Positions 6,525-13,377 of a stretch of 16,633 nt of DNA are shown here, in pieces; positions within the stretch are counted from its first letter, which is position 1, and every line of letters begins with the position of its first letter. The position numbers were made by a program, and so were the translations under genes. Location of the stretch: assembly GCA_017483405.1 (NCBI GenBank), contig JAFUWP010000308.1, positions 1-16,633 of the forward strand. Reading direction: 5' to 3'. Source of the stretch: Oscillospiraceae bacterium. GTDB taxonomy: Bacteria; Bacillota; Clostridia; Oscillospirales; Ruminococcaceae. The notes beneath the pieces are model-generated. The model ran no database searches. It had not been told where the DNA came from and worked only from the letters and a program-made list of their open reading frames with translations.

Positions 6525-7646
6525 TTAATTTTTTTCGAGAGTACCGTGAGAAAGGGATTTCAGATAAGCATGAATGAATCCATCTAAATCGCCGTCCATG
6601 ACAGCATTGATATTGCCGTTCTCGAAACTGGTTCGATGGTCTTTCACAAGGGTATACGGCATAAAGACATAAGAGCGAATCTGTGCGCCCCAGCCGATTT
6701 CCTTCTGAACACCCTTGATGTCGGAAATCTTATCGAGATGTTCGCGCTCCTTGATTTCGACCAGCTTGGCAACCAGCATTTTCATAGCATAATCGCGGTT
6801 CTGATACTGGCTTCTCTGCGTCTGACAGGAAGTGACAATTCCTGTCGGCTTATGAATCAGACGGACGGCGGAGCTTGTCTTGTTAACCTTCTGACCGCCT
6901 GCACCGCTGGAGCGGTATACTTCCATTTCGATGTCTTCGTCACGGATTTCGACCTGAATGTTATCATCCATTTCGGGCATGACTTCGAGAGCCGCGAAAG
7001 AAGTATGTCTTCTGCCGGATGCATCAAACGGCGAAACACGGACTAATCGGTGAACACCGGCTTCGGATTTGAGATACCCATAAGCATTTTCGCCTTCGAC
7101 CATGATAGATGCGCTTTTGAGTCCGGCTTCTTCGCCATCGAGGTAGTCCAACAGCTGAACTTTAAAGTTATGACGTTCTGCCCAGCGGTTATACATACGA
7201 TAGAGCATTTCCGCCCAGTCCTGCGCCTCTGTACCGCCTGCGCCGGCATGGAATGTCAGGATAGCATTTTTGCTGTCATATTCGCCGGACAGAAGGGTTT
7301 CGAGATTCTTATTTTCAAGAGCCTGTTTGAAATCGTTCATTTCGGTGACGATTTCGTTCTGCATATCTTCGTCTTCTTCCTCCATGCAGAGTTCAATCAT
7401 GGTAAGAATATCTTCCAGACGGGACTGCATTTTTTCGTAATCCGTAATTTTATTTTCGAGCTGTTTGGTTTTTTGCAGAACTTTCTGAGAATTTTCCAAA
7501 TCGTCCCAGAATCCGGCATCAGTGGCCTGTTCCTGCAAGTCTTTGAGTTCTTCTCTGGATTTCTTGATATTGAGTACTTCACCGAGTTCGTCAAGTTCTT
7601 TTCGGTAGCCGTTCATTTCGACTTTGAGTTCGTCCAGTAAAATCAT
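6525..7646 (-). CDS. prfB: Peptide chain release factor 2, no programmed frameshift
   Basis: RF2 recognises UGA and UAA stop codons and triggers peptide release on the ribosome. The 373-residue protein has the RF2 tripeptide Ser205-Pro206-Phe207 within VSPFDASGRRHTSF and the catalytic Gly250-Gly251-Gln252 within SSGAGGQKVNKTSSA, at the same numbers as in E. coli RF2. The frame is open from ATG: where many bacteria have an in-frame UGA after codon 25, this gene reads VLNIKKSREEL, so no +1 frameshift is needed. The Shine-Dalgarno AAAAAAGGAG lies upstream of ATG at 7644-7646. The gene has its own promoter at 7688-7716, downstream of the SGNH gene, and converges on GH5. Confidence 0.97.
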   Translation of the reverse strand: MILLDELKVEMNGYRKELDELGEVLNIKKSREELKDLQEQATDAGFWDDLENSQKVLQKTKQLENKITDYEKMQSRLEDILTMIELCMEEEDEDMQNEIVTEMNDFKQALENKNLETLLSGEYDSKNAILTFHAGAGGTEAQDWAEMLYRMYNRWAERHNFKVQLLDYLDGEEAGLKSASIMVEGENAYGYLKSEAGVHRLVRVSPFDASGRRHTSFAALEVMPEMDDNIQVEIRDEDIEMEVYRSSGAGGQKVNKTSSAVRLIHKPTGIVTSCQTQRSQYQNRDYAMKMLVAKLVEIKEREHLDKISDIKGVQKEIGWGAQIRSYVFMPYTLVKDHRTSFENGNINAVMDGDLDGFIHAYLKSLSHGTLEKN

Positions 7647-7687
7647 TGCGATACGCTCCTTTTTTATGTGATGATAATAATAATTAT

Positions 7688-7716
7688 ATTATATACTGTT
7701 TTCCGGAAAAAAGCAA
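7688..7716 (-). promoter_or_regulatory. Promoter of prfB
   Basis: On the minus strand TTGCTT (7716-7711) and a perfect TATAAT (7693-7688) are 17 bases apart. The -35 box is weak. The spacer contains TCCGGA (7702-7707). Confidence 0.7.
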
Positions 7717-7724
7717 TAGTTCTG

Positions 7725-8399
7725 CTACAAAATACCGGAAAGGCAGGCAATCCAGCCGCGGGCGAGTTCTTCCTGACCGATAAGCGTGGGATGTGTGCCG
7801 TCAAGGGTTTCGTAATAGACCTGACTGGCGGACAGGTCAGCGACTTCACATTTATGTTTCTGCGCCAGAAAACGGATAGATTCGTTATATTCTTCGAGAG
7901 GGATGCCGGAAAATTCCTCCGGAAACTGCCAGTTCTGAATCCTTGCGTGATAGGTTCTTGCAATTGTACCGCAGATAATCCGCGCATTGGGATAATTATT
8001 TTCAATGCGCTTGAGCATGAGATGATAAGCATCTTCAAAATAGATGGGATTTTTCCAGAAGGGGAATTTCTTCTTGATGGGCACACCTCTGCCGAAATCC
8101 TTGATGCCCATATAAATCAGGACAACATCGGGAGCGATATTGCCGTTATGGAGCAGTTCAGTGCGTTTGATGCTGTTGCCGGCATAGGGATGTTTTCCGG
8201 CGACACAGCTTCCGGCGTAGGAATTATTGACACAGATTCTTCCGCCGAAATGCGTGATGACTTTTGCCCACCAGACATCGCTGACATAGCGCATCGCATT
8301 TTTCTGAAGATTTTCATAATCATAATGCACGCGATAGCCTTCCGGCTGTGTGCCGACAAATGAACTGATAGAATCGCCCATAATGGAAAAATAAATCAA
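7725..8399 (-). CDS. SGNH/GDSL-family hydrolase, atypical block III
   Basis: A 224-residue probable esterase of the SGNH superfamily with no signal peptide. Block I is IMGDSISS with nucleophile Ser10, block II is NNSYAGSCV, and block V is DGTHPT with Asp200 and His203. Block III, normally GxND, reads MGIKDFG: the oxyanion-hole Asn is Lys100 (codon AAG at 8100-8102). I start at TTG (8397-8399), because GGGGG lies eight bases upstream and the next residues IYFSIMGDS form the usual first strand. A TTG further upstream at 8462 would overlap the preceding gene and lacks that spacing. It is last in a probable four-gene unit, 46 bases after the preceding gene. The substrate is unknown; acyl or acetyl ester hydrolysis is the family default. 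Confidence 0.82.
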   Translation of the reverse strand: MIYFSIMGDSISSFVGTQPEGYRVHYDYENLQKNAMRYVSDVWWAKVITHFGGRICVNNSYAGSCVAGKHPYAGNSIKRTELLHNGNIAPDVVLIYMGIKDFGRGVPIKKKFPFWKNPIYFEDAYHLMLKRIENNYPNARIICGTIARTYHARIQNWQFPEEFSGIPLEEYNESIRFLAQKHKCEVADLSASQVYYETLDGTHPTLIGQEELARGWIACLSGIL

Positions 8400-8445
8400 A
8401 GCAGTTTCCCCCTTTCTTATCTCGAAGATAGCGAAATCCAAAAAA

Positions 8446-9051
8446 TCAGTGCAGTTCTGCAAGAATGCTGTCCGGATTGCATTCCGGATTGAGTTTCAGT
8501 GCATCTTCACGGGTAAATGTTCCGGAAGTATAAAGTTTCTGAATTGTTTCTGCATCGACAGGCGCACCCTCATAGTATTCCTGCGCCCATTCCAGAAATT
8601 CTTCTGCTGACTGCGCAATATAACCGAGCAGATAGGCCTTTCCGCCGTCATTATCCGGAAATTCGTTCTGATACCATTGCCCTGTATCGTTAAGATACCA
8701 CATAAAAAAAGTAGCTGTTTCGAGTTCATCTTCGGTGAACAATCCGAGCAGTTCTTCCGGTACACCGCGATACAGATGAGGAAAAAAATCAGCATCCGGC
8801 AGGTATCTGGCAAACTGATTCAGTTCGTTTTCGTGGTCGAATCCTTTTATCATAACCGCATTTTCTGAAAAACAAATCTGCATTTCGTCACCGCCGCCGT
8901 TATGGAAAAGATACCAGAGAGCACCATTTTCAGAAATCTCACTGCTGATAAGCCTGAGCCATGCATCTTCCGGAGCGGGAATCAGTGCGGCATCCACAAA
9001 CAGAAAAATATCCAGATATTTTTTCAATTCTTCAGGATTCAGATACTTCAT
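8446..9051 (-). CDS. Uncharacterised acidic cytoplasmic protein
   Basis: A 201-residue acidic, aromatic-rich protein without signal peptide or membrane helix. I do not recognise a named domain. The middle reads VPEELLGLFTEDELETATFF, then MWYLNDTGQWYQ, then a DGGKAYLL segment, and the C-terminal part has FLEWAQEYYE followed by a short helix and NPECNPDSI. This order (PEE, a W..Y..W core, DG, then AxxYYE) reminds me of a small conserved family of unknown function in several phyla, but I cannot name it. The gene starts six bases after the preceding membrane-protein gene, with AGGTG as its ribosome binding site overlapping that gene's end, so the two are almost certainly co-transcribed. Confidence 0.8.
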   Translation of the reverse strand: MKYLNPEELKKYLDIFLFVDAALIPAPEDAWLRLISSEISENGALWYLFHNGGGDEMQICFSENAVMIKGFDHENELNQFARYLPDADFFPHLYRGVPEELLGLFTEDELETATFFMWYLNDTGQWYQNEFPDNDGGKAYLLGYIAQSAEEFLEWAQEYYEGAPVDAETIQKLYTSGTFTREDALKLNPECNPDSILAELH

Positions 9052-9057
9052 AAAAAT

Positions 9058-9525
9058 TTACACCTGATTTCCGCCGTTTTTCTTCATGAGGAGTTTCAGG
9101 AATGCCGGCATCAGGAAGAAAATCAGGATATAGCCGACAACCATGCTCAATGCCAGAGATTTCAGGAACATGAGAATATAAGGCGGCATCGGCTGGCCGT
9201 GGCTGACAGCACTGTGATAGGCCATCAGAGTCATGCAGAGGGTAAGTGCCGGCGTATAAATCAGGTCAGAGATAAGGCTTTCGAGCAGTCTGGCTTTCAT
9301 GGTATGGGGGGTCAGTCCGGCTTTTTCGACAGCGGCATCGCCGACTTTCTTCATCGGCACAAAAAAGCCGATAATCAGGCTGATAATTGTACTGATAACA
9401 AAATTAACCAGAAAGCTGGGAATCGTAAAATGTCCCGAAGAAAGCAGTCCCGTCAGTGACAGGCAAAAACTCATAGAAATTCCCATCAAGATACTCATCT
9501 GTCTGCCGATTTTTTTCATGTCCAT
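9058..9525 (-). CDS. Four-helix membrane protein with internal duplication
   Basis: A 155-residue protein with four predicted transmembrane helices (about residues 10-30, 36-57, 85-105 and 116-140), in two halves that look like a duplication. Each half ends with a helix in the pattern FL..(I/L)..S..I/VGF/Y followed by a short proline-containing basic segment (FFVPMKKVG in the first, FFLMPAFLKLL in the second). This resembles the DUF2798-like layout, but the assignment is tentative and the function unknown. AAAGGAG lies nine or ten bases before ATG at 9523-9525. A second ATG at 9519 is also possible. It sits 36 bases after the phosphoesterase gene and six bases before the next one. Confidence 0.75.
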   Translation of the reverse strand: MDMKKIGRQMSILMGISMSFCLSLTGLLSSGHFTIPSFLVNFVISTIISLIIGFFVPMKKVGDAAVEKAGLTPHTMKARLLESLISDLIYTPALTLCMTLMAYHSAVSHGQPMPPYILMFLKSLALSMVVGYILIFFLMPAFLKLLMKKNGGNQV

Positions 9526-9561
9526 AAAATAAATTCTCCTTTGATGATAAAAAAATTCTGA

Positions 9562-10263
9562 TTAAATATAAAACTCCTGCATGGTATTCAGGCACAGGCA
9601 GGCGAGTTTTCCTCCGTCAAAACAAGCACCGCAGTCAATGCAGATAGTGCTTGCACCGTGATAGATTTCCGGAATTCCGCTGATTAAGGGAGTCGGTGTA
9701 TGTCCGGTGATAAGAAAAATATTTTCGTCATCGAATAATCTGATATTCGGGTCAGCCCGTGTCAAAAGCAGTTCTTCGTTGGAATATTCGCTTAATTTCT
9801 TATCCTTGCGGAAATTGCCCAGTCCGGCATGAACCATGATAAAAGTCTTGCTTCCGACATCAACCGTTTCATACGGAGCGAATTCGGAAAGATATTCCAG
9901 AATATCATTCCGTTCATGTTTAGGAAGTTTCTGAAAGCCGGTAATAGTAGTAGTGCCTCCGTCATCCAGCCATGCAAGAACATCGTTCATATCTTCTGTA
10001 GTAAGTGCTTTGTCGATATTTTCCTCTGTAATGTCCATATTGAGCTTATCCAGCAGATAGAGAGCCAGAAAATCATGATTGCCCATAATGGGATACACAT
10101 TAAAACGGGTCATCATATCTTTCAGCACTTCCATCGGCTGTTCGCCTCTGTCCACGACATCGCCGAGCACAAACAGGGTATCTCTGTCAGAAAGATGAAT
10201 CAAATCCAGCATTTTTCTGTATTTTTCGTACTCGCCGTGAATATCTGACATGACATAATACAT
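9562..10263 (-). CDS. PPP-type metallophosphoesterase (serine/threonine phosphatase-like)
   Basis: A 233-residue cytoplasmic enzyme with the full calcineurin-like metal-binding set: SDIHG (Asp7, His9), GDVVDRG (Asp35, Asp38, Arg39), GNHD (Asn62, His63), VHAG (His145) and TGHTPT (His188). This is the bacterial PPP group, which includes protein phosphatases and ApaH/PrpE-like dinucleoside polyphosphate hydrolases. Sequence alone does not separate these substrates. The length is normal for the group. AAAGGA lies upstream of ATG at 10261-10263. It is first in a probable four-gene unit with its own promoter at 10312-10340. Confidence 0.92.
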   Translation of the reverse strand: MYYVMSDIHGEYEKYRKMLDLIHLSDRDTLFVLGDVVDRGEQPMEVLKDMMTRFNVYPIMGNHDFLALYLLDKLNMDITEENIDKALTTEDMNDVLAWLDDGGTTTITGFQKLPKHERNDILEYLSEFAPYETVDVGSKTFIMVHAGLGNFRKDKKLSEYSNEELLLTRADPNIRLFDDENIFLITGHTPTPLISGIPEIYHGASTICIDCGACFDGGKLACLCLNTMQEFYI

Positions 10264-10311
10264 AGCATCGTCCTTTCAGGGATTTTATATTTATCATTTC
10301 ATACATTGACA

Positions 10312-10340
10312 ATTTTACCATATAATCCGGAATTTGTCAA
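10312..10340 (-). promoter_or_regulatory. Extended -10 promoter of the phosphoesterase operon
   Basis: On the minus strand TTGACA (10340-10335) and TAAAAT (10317-10312) are 17 bases apart, and TGG before the -10 box gives an extended -10. The spacer contains TCCGGA (10326-10331). TTGACAA (plus strand, 10306-10312) and TTGTCAA (10334-10340) form an inverted repeat around the promoter. Confidence 0.8.
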
Positions 10341-10344
10341 CCAT

Positions 10345-10404
10345 CTGCGGAAAAAAGAAAGCGCCTGCCGGTGATTCATGCAGGCGCGCTCATTTTTTCC
10401 GCAG
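10345..10404 (-). terminator. Terminator overlapping the cyclase stop codon, inside a longer inverted repeat
   Basis: On the minus strand GCGCCTGC (10387-10380) pairs with GCAGGCGC (10368-10361), followed by TTTCTTTTTT. The TGA stop (10378-10376) lies in the 11-base loop. Outside this, TTTTTTCCGCAG (10393-10404) and CTGCGGAAAAAA (10345-10356) add a 12-base-pair outer stem across a 5/4-base internal mismatch. It ends the GH36-to-cyclase unit. Confidence 0.88.
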
Positions 10405-11527
10405 AAGAACGGCTGTGTTTGGTGCGTTTTTCCTGATACATGCAGTTATCCATTTCGTTCAGGAATGAATCAGTTGTATTTTCCGGATGATACATGCTCC
10501 TGCCGATGGAAAAGGAAAGCTGATACGGTTTCTTTCCGGCCTGATTGAATTGCAGAAGGGCATCACGAAGATGATTTTCTATCTGTATCAGGTCAGATTC
10601 TTGGTCTGTCTGCATCAGGATGATGAATTCATCTCCGGCGAACCGGATAGGGAGCACCTTCGCCGGAATGTTGAGCCGGATAATCGTGGAGGCATCCACA
10701 AGTGCCTCATCCCCGACTGTATGTCCGAACCGGTCATTGATGGACTTGAAATAATCCAAATCTATCATCAGACCGCCGGCGGAAGTCTGTTTCCGGCTGA
10801 TTTGCTTCAGCACATGGTCGAGATAGTTCCGGTTATATAATTTTGTGAGAGGGTCGATATAAGACAATTCGTTCTGTAGGCTCATGTAGATGCCCACCAG
10901 TCCGAGTGCGGTACAGCACCAGCCAATCGAAAGGCCATAAATAATATACTGCGCTGTTGCACCGACAAGGATGGGAGTCAGGAACATATAAATCGGAAAG
11001 AACCTGTCCCGTCCGTAACGCTTATTGTAAAGATGCCTTGTAACAATACTGTATACCAGATAGCTCATCGTCACTGCATAGAAGATATAACCTCCGATTT
11101 GTCGGTGATAGAAAGCATTTTCATCAATATTGAACAAGAACTGAAATTTCAGATTCAGGATGACGGCAATCAGGCAGATAATCGCCGGAAAGCCCATCTT
11201 GAAGAATTTTTTCCGGATGCGGTTTTCATCATGATAGAGATGCAAATCGGCATACAGACACCACGAAAAGCAGTCAATGATATTCGCCACATACAGGAAA
11301 GAATTCCCCAGCAGATTCATGACATATACGCCCTGAACCTGACTCTGCCCGTCAAACAGGAAGGTGAGCATTTCAATCAGGCAGGCCAGAGCGGTATTGA
11401 TAATCATCCCCGTAAAGAGCTTGTCACTGAGCTGTCGTCTCTGCCGGACAAGGTGACTGCTTATCAGGAGAATGACAAGCAGAGCGATGCCAAACAGATT
11501 TGTAATAATAATTGCCTGTAGATTCAT
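10376..11527 (-). CDS. Membrane diguanylate cyclase (7TM sensor + GGDEF)
   Basis: A 383-residue protein. Residues 1-220 hold about seven transmembrane helices, a likely sensor of unknown ligand. Residues ~222-375 are a GGDEF domain that makes cyclic di-GMP from two GTP: DPLTKLYNRNYL, the metal-binding segment MIDLDYFKSINDRFGH, and the signature AGDEF (297-301). The Ala variant of the first Gly is also found in active enzymes. The product-inhibition site RxxD, expected at 288-291, reads PAKV, so this feedback should be missing. I start at the ATG at 11525-11527, twelve bases after AGGAG. Another ATG twelve bases upstream (11537-11539) directly abuts that AGGAG and is less likely. The gene begins 27 bases after the manA stop and is last in its operon. 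Confidence 0.92.
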   Translation of the reverse strand: MNLQAIIITNLFGIALLVILLISSHLVRQRRQLSDKLFTGMIINTALACLIEMLTFLFDGQSQVQGVYVMNLLGNSFLYVANIIDCFSWCLYADLHLYHDENRIRKKFFKMGFPAIICLIAVILNLKFQFLFNIDENAFYHRQIGGYIFYAVTMSYLVYSIVTRHLYNKRYGRDRFFPIYMFLTPILVGATAQYIIYGLSIGWCCTALGLVGIYMSLQNELSYIDPLTKLYNRNYLDHVLKQISRKQTSAGGLMIDLDYFKSINDRFGHTVGDEALVDASTIIRLNIPAKVLPIRFAGDEFIILMQTDQESDLIQIENHLRDALLQFNQAGKKPYQLSFSIGRSMYHPENTTDSFLNEMDNCMYQEKRTKHSRSSAEKMSAPA

Positions 11528-11554
11528 GATGCTTATCATCTCCTGTTTCAGATT

Positions 11555-12535
11555 TTATAATATCATTTCTTCTTTGATACGGATACTTCCGGCCGGACGC
11601 TTGCCGACAGCGGACATATACGTTTTCAGAGCGGTGCATCTGCCGTGGATGGGGCAGAATACTCCGGCCGGAATGAAGATGCTGTCGCCTTTCTTGACGG
11701 GAACAGCACCGTCTTCGGTTTCGAGAGTTGCTTCGCCATCGAGAATCAGCAGATGACGGAAACTGTCATAATAGCCGACACAGCTTTCCCGTGCGGTAAT
11801 TTTCTGCACGGTAAAGAAGGGACTTCGTTTCAGATACTGCGCAGTAAAGCCGTCACGGATAACCGGCGGTTCAGGAGGAACAATTTCAGCCGGTGTCAGT
11901 TTTGTGACATCCAGTGCTTTCTGCACATGCAGTTCCCTGCCTCGGTTATAGTCATAAATTCTGTAAGTAAGATTAGAACTTTGCTGCACTTCTGCCAGCA
12001 GAATGCCCTTGCCGATAGCATGAATCGTTCCGGCCGGAATGAAAAATACATCACCGGCCTTGACGGGTACATGACGCACCCAGTCCAGCAGAGTATCATG
12101 TTCAATTGCGAAACGGAACTGTTCTTTTGTGAGCGTATCCCGAAAACCGTAGATAATTTCGGCATCAGGTTCAGCATCAATAATATACCAGAGTTCCGTT
12201 TTGCCCCAGTCGGTTTCATTCTTCATAGCGTAGGCATTATCCGGATGAACCTGTACAGAAAGATTTTCTCTTGCATCAATCAGCTTTATCAGGACGGGGA
12301 ATCTGTCGAATTTTTCACAGTGTACGCCGAGCGCATCCGGATTTTCCTTCAGGAACTGCGAGAGGGTCATGCCTTTGTACTCGCCAGAATCAATAATACT
12401 TTCGCCGTCAGGATGACAGGAAAGTTCCCAGCTTTCGGCGATTCTTTCGCTGTCGGAAATCTTTCCGAATTCTTTCAGGCGGTTTCCTCCCCAGATATAG
12501 TCTTTGCAGACAGGTTTCAGAAAAAATGGTTTCAT
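11555..12535 (-). CDS. manA: Mannose-6-phosphate isomerase, type I cupin class
   Basis: The enzyme interconverts mannose-6-P and fructose-6-P in the cytoplasm. The 326-residue protein has the zinc-site motifs QVHPDN (Gln95, His97), GKTELWY (Glu114) and IPAGTIHAIGKG (His172), followed by EVQQSSNLTYRIYDYNR. The length fits the short Firmicutes form. Its ATG overlaps the TGA of the GH25 gene (ATGA, 12532-12535), and AAAAGGAG lies within the end of that gene, so translation is probably coupled. Its place after GH36 and GH74 genes suggests use of mannose released from plant polysaccharide, although it could equally supply mannose-6-P for glycan synthesis. Confidence 0.95.
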   Translation of the reverse strand: MKPFFLKPVCKDYIWGGNRLKEFGKISDSERIAESWELSCHPDGESIIDSGEYKGMTLSQFLKENPDALGVHCEKFDRFPVLIKLIDARENLSVQVHPDNAYAMKNETDWGKTELWYIIDAEPDAEIIYGFRDTLTKEQFRFAIEHDTLLDWVRHVPVKAGDVFFIPAGTIHAIGKGILLAEVQQSSNLTYRIYDYNRGRELHVQKALDVTKLTPAEIVPPEPPVIRDGFTAQYLKRSPFFTVQKITARESCVGYYDSFRHLLILDGEATLETEDGAVPVKKGDSIFIPAGVFCPIHGRCTALKTYMSAVGKRPAGSIRIKEEMIL

Positions 12536-13377
12536 GTTTTGTTCTCCTTTTCTTCTTTCTCGTAATTGGCAAGGGTTTCCCGTGTAGTTTCCGGAAGGGA
12601 AAATTCTTCCAGAAACGCTTCATAAGAGCTGTGATACACATTCAGGTCAATATACATTTCAGTGCAGTCTGACTGAATGCCGTCATATCCGGCGAGAATG
12701 CCTTCATCGGAATACTGCCAGAAACTCCAGTTCACAAAAGGCTCTTGATACGTGTTTCTGAACCAGAGCGGATAATCGCCGTATCCTCCGCCGAGAAGAT
12801 AATGATAATAGGCTCTTGTCGTAGTATAAATAATCGGCTTGACATGATAATAAGCCTCCAGATTTTTGAGCAGTGCATTCAGAATTTCCTGTGTTTCTTT
12901 TCTGGAAAGCGGAGAAGTACTGTAATCGCCGTAGAATTCCAAATCGATAACAGGAGGCAGGCTGTTATCATTCAAATCACCGACAGTGCTGATAAAATTC
13001 TGTGCCTGTGTTTCGCCGGAGCTTTCAAAGCTAAAAAAGTGATATGCACCGGCATAGATATTTGTTTTTCCGACTTCCGACCAGTTTTCGCTGAAACAGG
13101 GGTCTTGATGGGAACTGCCTTCCGTTGCCTTGATGAATGCGAATGTGATATTCTGTCCGGCAATGACAGGCCAGTCGATATTCCCCTGATAACGTGAGAC
13201 ATCCACTCCCATGACGGGATATTTCTGAGGGTCTGGGATATTGGCGATGATTTCGCCGTTATAAATTTTTTTCAGCCGAATGGCATAAGGGATAATTCCG
13301 AATATGATGACGGCTGTCAGCAAAACGCCGATAATCCTTCCGTAAGCAGGCTTTCTGCCTTTCAAGATACCGTTCAC
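12532..13377 (-). CDS. Membrane-anchored GH25 muramidase (lysozyme family)
   Basis: A 281-residue protein. Residues ~14-36 form one transmembrane helix without a clear cleavage site, so the enzyme is probably tethered outside the cell. Residues ~55-260 are a GH25 domain: MGVDVSRYQGNIDW (Asp59), FAFIKATEG, YAGAYHFF, VIDLEFYG (Asp145 and Glu147, the likely catalytic pair), WSFWQYS and IDLNVY. GH25 enzymes cut the MurNAc-GlcNAc bond of peptidoglycan. The start is GTG (13375-13377), overlapping the GH74 stop as GTGA. GGGTGA about nine bases upstream may serve as the ribosome binding site. The C-terminal tail is short and Glu/Lys-rich, with no cell-wall-binding repeats. Possible roles are wall remodelling around surface complexes or attack on neighbours. 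Confidence 0.92.
   Translation of the reverse strand: MNGILKGRKPAYGRIIGVLLTAVIIFGIIPYAIRLKKIYNGEIIANIPDPQKYPVMGVDVSRYQGNIDWPVIAGQNITFAFIKATEGSSHQDPCFSENWSEVGKTNIYAGAYHFFSFESSGETQAQNFISTVGDLNDNSLPPVIDLEFYGDYSTSPLSRKETQEILNALLKNLEAYYHVKPIIYTTTRAYYHYLLGGGYGDYPLWFRNTYQEPFVNWSFWQYSDEGILAGYDGIQSDCTEMYIDLNVYHSSYEAFLEEFSLPETTRETLANYEKEEKENKT

Noticed and set aside
7050..7640. 196-codon Phe-rich open frame antisense to prfB
   Set aside because: The Phe richness is the complement of GAA/AAA-rich codons in the RF2 coiled-coil domain, so it is not a gene.
7711..7730. AGCA/TGCT hairpin followed by T residues after the SGNH gene
   Set aside because: A four-base-pair stem overlapping the prfB -35 box is not convincing as a terminator.
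7668..8363. 231-codon open frame antisense to the SGNH hydrolase
   Set aside because: The opposite strand has clear SGNH blocks and a ribosome binding site; this frame has neither.
11645..12565. 306-codon open frame antisense to manA
   Set aside because: It is a mirror of the manA cupin sequence with a Phe/Ile-rich composition and no ribosome binding site.
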